From: Nitrospirota bacterium
GTDB taxonomy: Bacteria > Nitrospirota > UBA9217
Reading direction: 5' to 3'
Length of the DNA: 6,600 bases
Assembly (NCBI GenBank): GCA_017885365.1
Contig: JAFNGD010000459.1
Span: 1-6,600, forward strand
Shown in pieces: positions 4,470-6,600 of this stretch. A program made the translations under genes and the position numbers. The notes beneath the pieces are model-generated. The model was not told where the DNA came from and did not search any database. It saw only the letters and a list, made by a program, of their open reading frames with translations. Within the stretch, counting starts at the first letter, position 1. Every line of letters starts with the position of its first letter.

Positions 4470-5886
4470 TCTCATCGCCATCGGCGCAGGCGCCGGGGGG
4501 TTCGTCTCCTCGAAGCTCGCCACGGGTCTCGGCAAGAAGGTCGCCCTAATCGAGAAGGGACTGCTCGGCGGAGAGTGCACGAACCGGGGCTGCGTGCCGA
4601 GCAAGGCGCTGATCAAGGCCGCAGCCGTGGCGCACCAGACGAAGCATCTGCGCGATTACGGGCTGGAGGCAGCCGGGAAGCTGGACCTCTCGACGCGGAA
4701 CGTCATGCAGTACGTCCGGGGCGCGGTCAAAAAAGTGTATGACAGCCACCCCGCATCTGCATTCGAGAAGCTCGGCATCGACGTGCTATTCGGCAATCCG
4801 AAGTTCCTCGACAGCCACCGCATCAGCCTGGGCGGCAAGGTCCTGTCGGCGAAGAAGTTTATGATCGCAACGGGCAGTTCCGCTTTCATTCCACCCATCG
4901 AAGGCCTGGCATCGGTCCCCTATCTCTCCAACGAGAACTTCTTCGACCTCGAAACCCTTCCGGCGTCCATGATCATCCTGGGCGCGGGCCCCATCGGGAT
5001 GGAGATGGCCTCGGCCCTGAACCACCTCGGGGTCCGGATCACGGTGGTGGAAATGTCCGAACGGATCATGATACGGGAGGACGAAGAGCTGGTGAAGCTC
5101 CTCGCGGAGAAGCTGGCCGCCGACGGGATCACGTTCTTGACCGGGACAAAGGCAGTGCGGGCCGCCGGCAAGGACGGCGGCATCAGCCTGACTATTGAGG
5201 ACCGGCAGCAGCAGCGCCGGGAGGTCCAGGCCGGGTCGATCCTCGTCGCCGTGGGAAGAAAGCCGAACGTCGAAGGCATGGACCTCGAGAAAGCGGGCGT
5301 CGCCTATACGCCGAAGGGCATCACCACCGACCATTACCTGAGGACCACGGCATCGAACATCTTTGCCTGTGGCGACGTTGTCGGGCCCTACCAGTTCAGC
5401 CACATGACGGAATATCAGGCGGTCATCGCCACCCGGAACGCATTCCTCCCTTTCCGGAAGAAGGTGAACTACGACACCGTTGCCTGGTGCACCTTCACGG
5501 ACCCGGAGCTCGCCCACGCGGGACTCACCGAAGAAGAAGCGCGCCAGCGGTACGGCAACGCCATCAGCATCTACCGCTACGAGTTCCGCAACACGGACCG
5601 GGCCCGCACCGACAATGCCGAGTTTGGCAGGGCCAAGTTCATCTGCGACCGCCGCGGCAGGCTCCTCGGAGCGCATATCCTCGGCGAGCGGGCAGGCGAC
5701 ATCATCCACGAAGCGCAGCTCCTCCGTCATCTCAATCTCTCCTTCACGAAGATCGCCCCCATGATCCACATCTACCCGACCTTAACGGACGTGGTGCGCC
5801 AGCCTGCCAAGCTCCTGTACGTGGACCGGCTCAGGAACAATCCGGTGCTCAAGGTCCTGGCGAAGCTCCTGGGGAAGAAAAAATGA
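4450..5886 (+). CDS. MerA/Lpd-like FAD-dependent disulfide oxidoreductase with atypical C-terminal active site
   Basis: A 478-residue class I flavoprotein disulfide reductase of typical length. It contains the FAD-binding G12-A-G14-A-G-G17, the redox disulfide GGEC43TNRGC48VPSK, IATGS (139-143), the NAD-binding G178-A-G-P-I-G183 with E201 at the end of the second strand (suggesting NADH), the second FAD motif ACGD309VVG, and a dimerisation domain. The C-terminus reads HIY442PTLTD447. In dihydrolipoamide dehydrogenase the aligned residues are the catalytic His and Glu, here Tyr and Asp, so lipoamide is an unlikely substrate. There is also no N-terminal heavy-metal domain and no C-terminal Cys pair, so it is not a classical mercuric reductase. 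It ends with a basic amphipathic stretch, VLKVLAKLLGKKK. The stop overlaps the next ATG. It probably passes electrons from NADH to an unidentified disulfide, metal or membrane partner. Confidence 0.9.
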   Translation: MPTYDYDLIAIGAGAGGFVSSKLATGLGKKVALIEKGLLGGECTNRGCVPSKALIKAAAVAHQTKHLRDYGLEAAGKLDLSTRNVMQYVRGAVKKVYDSHPASAFEKLGIDVLFGNPKFLDSHRISLGGKVLSAKKFMIATGSSAFIPPIEGLASVPYLSNENFFDLETLPASMIILGAGPIGMEMASALNHLGVRITVVEMSERIMIREDEELVKLLAEKLAADGITFLTGTKAVRAAGKDGGISLTIEDRQQQRREVQAGSILVAVGRKPNVEGMDLEKAGVAYTPKGITTDHYLRTTASNIFACGDVVGPYQFSHMTEYQAVIATRNAFLPFRKKVNYDTVAWCTFTDPELAHAGLTEEEARQRYGNAISIYRYEFRNTDRARTDNAEFGRAKFICDRRGRLLGAHILGERAGDIIHEAQLLRHLNLSFTKIAPMIHIYPTLTDVVRQPAKLLYVDRLRNNPVLKVLAKLLGKKK

Positions 5887-6581
5887 AGAAACATTCCCGG
5901 AACGTGGTGCTGCTTCTGTTGTTCGTCGGCGCCATCATCGCGCTGCGCTTGAGCGGCGTCGGCGATTTCCTGACCTTCGAAAATCTCCAGAAGAACCGGG
6001 ATGCCCTGCTCGCCTATGTGCGCGGTCATGGCTTTTCTTCAATAGCGCTGTATATCCTCGTCTACATCGCGGCGATCGCGATGAATCTTCCCGGCGGTGC
6101 GGTGCTCACCATGGCCGGAGGGTACCTCTTCGGCACCTTCCCTGCCATCGTATACGTCAACATCGGCGCCACGGGCGGAGCGGTGCTTGCATTCCTGGCG
6201 GCGCGGTACCTGCTCGGTTCCCGTCTCCAGGAGGCCTACCGGGAGCGGCTCGAGCGGTTCAACCAGGAGATGGAGCGGAACGGCACCCGGTACCTGCTCA
6301 CGCTCCGTCTGATCCCGGTCTTTCCCTTCTTTGTCGTGAACTTTCTCGCAGGGCTCACCCGGGTGCCCCTCGGCACCTTTTCCTGGACCACGTCCCTCGG
6401 CATCATCCCCGGCACCGCGGTGTTCGCCTATGCCGGTCACCAGCTGGAGCATGTTCGTTCGATCGGCGATATTTTCACCGGAAAAGTGCTTTCCGCCTTC
6501 CTGATCCTTGCTGCCTTCACCCTCGCGCCGGCGATCATCGACAGGTTCCGGCACCGCTCGTCATCGCCTCCCTCTTCCTGA
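5883..6581 (+). CDS. TVP38/TMEM64-family (VTT domain) integral membrane protein
   Basis: A 232-residue membrane protein starting at the ATG of an ATGA overlap with the oxidoreductase stop, preceded by GGGGAAG at 5871-5877. Hydrophobic segments lie at about 7-24, 51-69, 77-109 (long, probably a re-entrant loop plus helix), 139-158, 166-186 and 202-220. Family marks: NLPGGAVLTMAGGYLFG (68-84), GATGGAVLAFLAARYLLG (95-112) with small-residue spacing, RLIPVFPFFVVNFLAGLTRVP (142-162) and GIIPGTAVFAYAG (173-185). These define the VTT/DedA-like fold, related to lipid scramblases and possible ion-coupled transporters of the inner membrane. The short Ser/Pro tail follows a basic RFRHR. Family members are fused to FAD oxidoreductases like the neighbour in other bacteria, so a joint function is likely. 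Transport substrate unknown. Confidence 0.9.
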   Translation: MKKHSRNVVLLLLFVGAIIALRLSGVGDFLTFENLQKNRDALLAYVRGHGFSSIALYILVYIAAIAMNLPGGAVLTMAGGYLFGTFPAIVYVNIGATGGAVLAFLAARYLLGSRLQEAYRERLERFNQEMERNGTRYLLTLRLIPVFPFFVVNFLAGLTRVPLGTFSWTTSLGIIPGTAVFAYAGHQLEHVRSIGDIFTGKVLSAFLILAAFTLAPAIIDRFRHRSSSPPSS

Positions 6582-6585
6582 ATCC

Positions 6586-6590
6586 AGGAG
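6586..6590 (+). promoter_or_regulatory. Possible ribosome binding site of a further operon gene
   Basis: AGGAG lies 5-9 bases after the TVP38 stop codon, and the window ends 10 bases later with no ATG or GTG visible. It hints that the operon continues beyond 6600. Confidence 0.3.
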
Positions 6591-6600
6591 CGAGCGCATT

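Noticed and set aside
4786..5769. Long minus-strand open frame of 327 codons
   Set aside because: It lies wholly antisense to the well-conserved flavoprotein gene. High GC at third positions creates such shadows, and the translation matches no family I know.
5487..5882. N-terminal extension of the TVP38 gene into the oxidoreductase gene
   Set aside because: The extension is an out-of-frame reading of the oxidoreductase, rich in Pro, Arg and His. The ATGA overlap at 5883 with MKKHSRN and a membrane helix is the natural start.
4450..5886. Canonical mercuric reductase (merA)
   Set aside because: No N-terminal GMTCxxC domain, no C-terminal Cys pair and no merR/merT/merP nearby. Only the shared CxxxxC core fits.

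Overview
The window looks like chromosomal DNA from a GC-rich Gram-negative bacterium of the Desulfobacterota/Geobacter-like or Nitrospirota type. This is an inference from gene content: a DUF3047 protein, a lipoprotein with a Cys-Gly6 start, an apparent selenoprotein, and good GGAGG-type ribosome binding sites. No 16S rRNA or other taxonomic marker is present.

Layout. Bases 1-594 hold the end of a DUF3047 gene. Bases 750-2132 encode a 460-residue outer-membrane-type lipoprotein made of five beta-sandwich repeats, closed by a strong hairpin. Bases 2230-2823 encode a DsbA/FrnE-family thiol oxidoreductase whose first catalytic cysteine codon is an in-frame TGA, so it reads Sec-Pro-Tyr-Cys. This is the most interesting item: a probable selenoprotein that ordinary gene calling would shorten to an ATG at 2287, losing the active site. 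Bases 2918-3073 encode a 51-residue protein with seven cysteines, followed by a compound hairpin. A 104-residue unknown protein lies on the minus strand at 3159-3473, converging on that hairpin. A 282-base spacer with divergent promoter candidates then leads into a tight plus-strand operon.

The operon (3756-6581) has three genes with overlapping ends. They are a TIGR04282/DUF2064 nucleotidyltransferase-like glycosyltransferase, a MerA/Lpd-like flavoprotein disulfide oxidoreductase, and a TVP38/TMEM64 (VTT-domain) membrane protein. The TIGR04282 family is named for arsenosugar biosynthesis neighbourhoods, and oxidoreductase-TVP38 fusions are known in other bacteria. The three probably work together, possibly in metalloid or thiol-redox handling at the membrane, but the substrate cannot be read from sequence. 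The flavoprotein keeps the redox disulfide (C43/C48) but lacks the catalytic His-Glu pair of dihydrolipoamide dehydrogenase and the C-terminal Cys pair of MerA. No RNA genes, insertion sequences or CRISPR arrays were seen.
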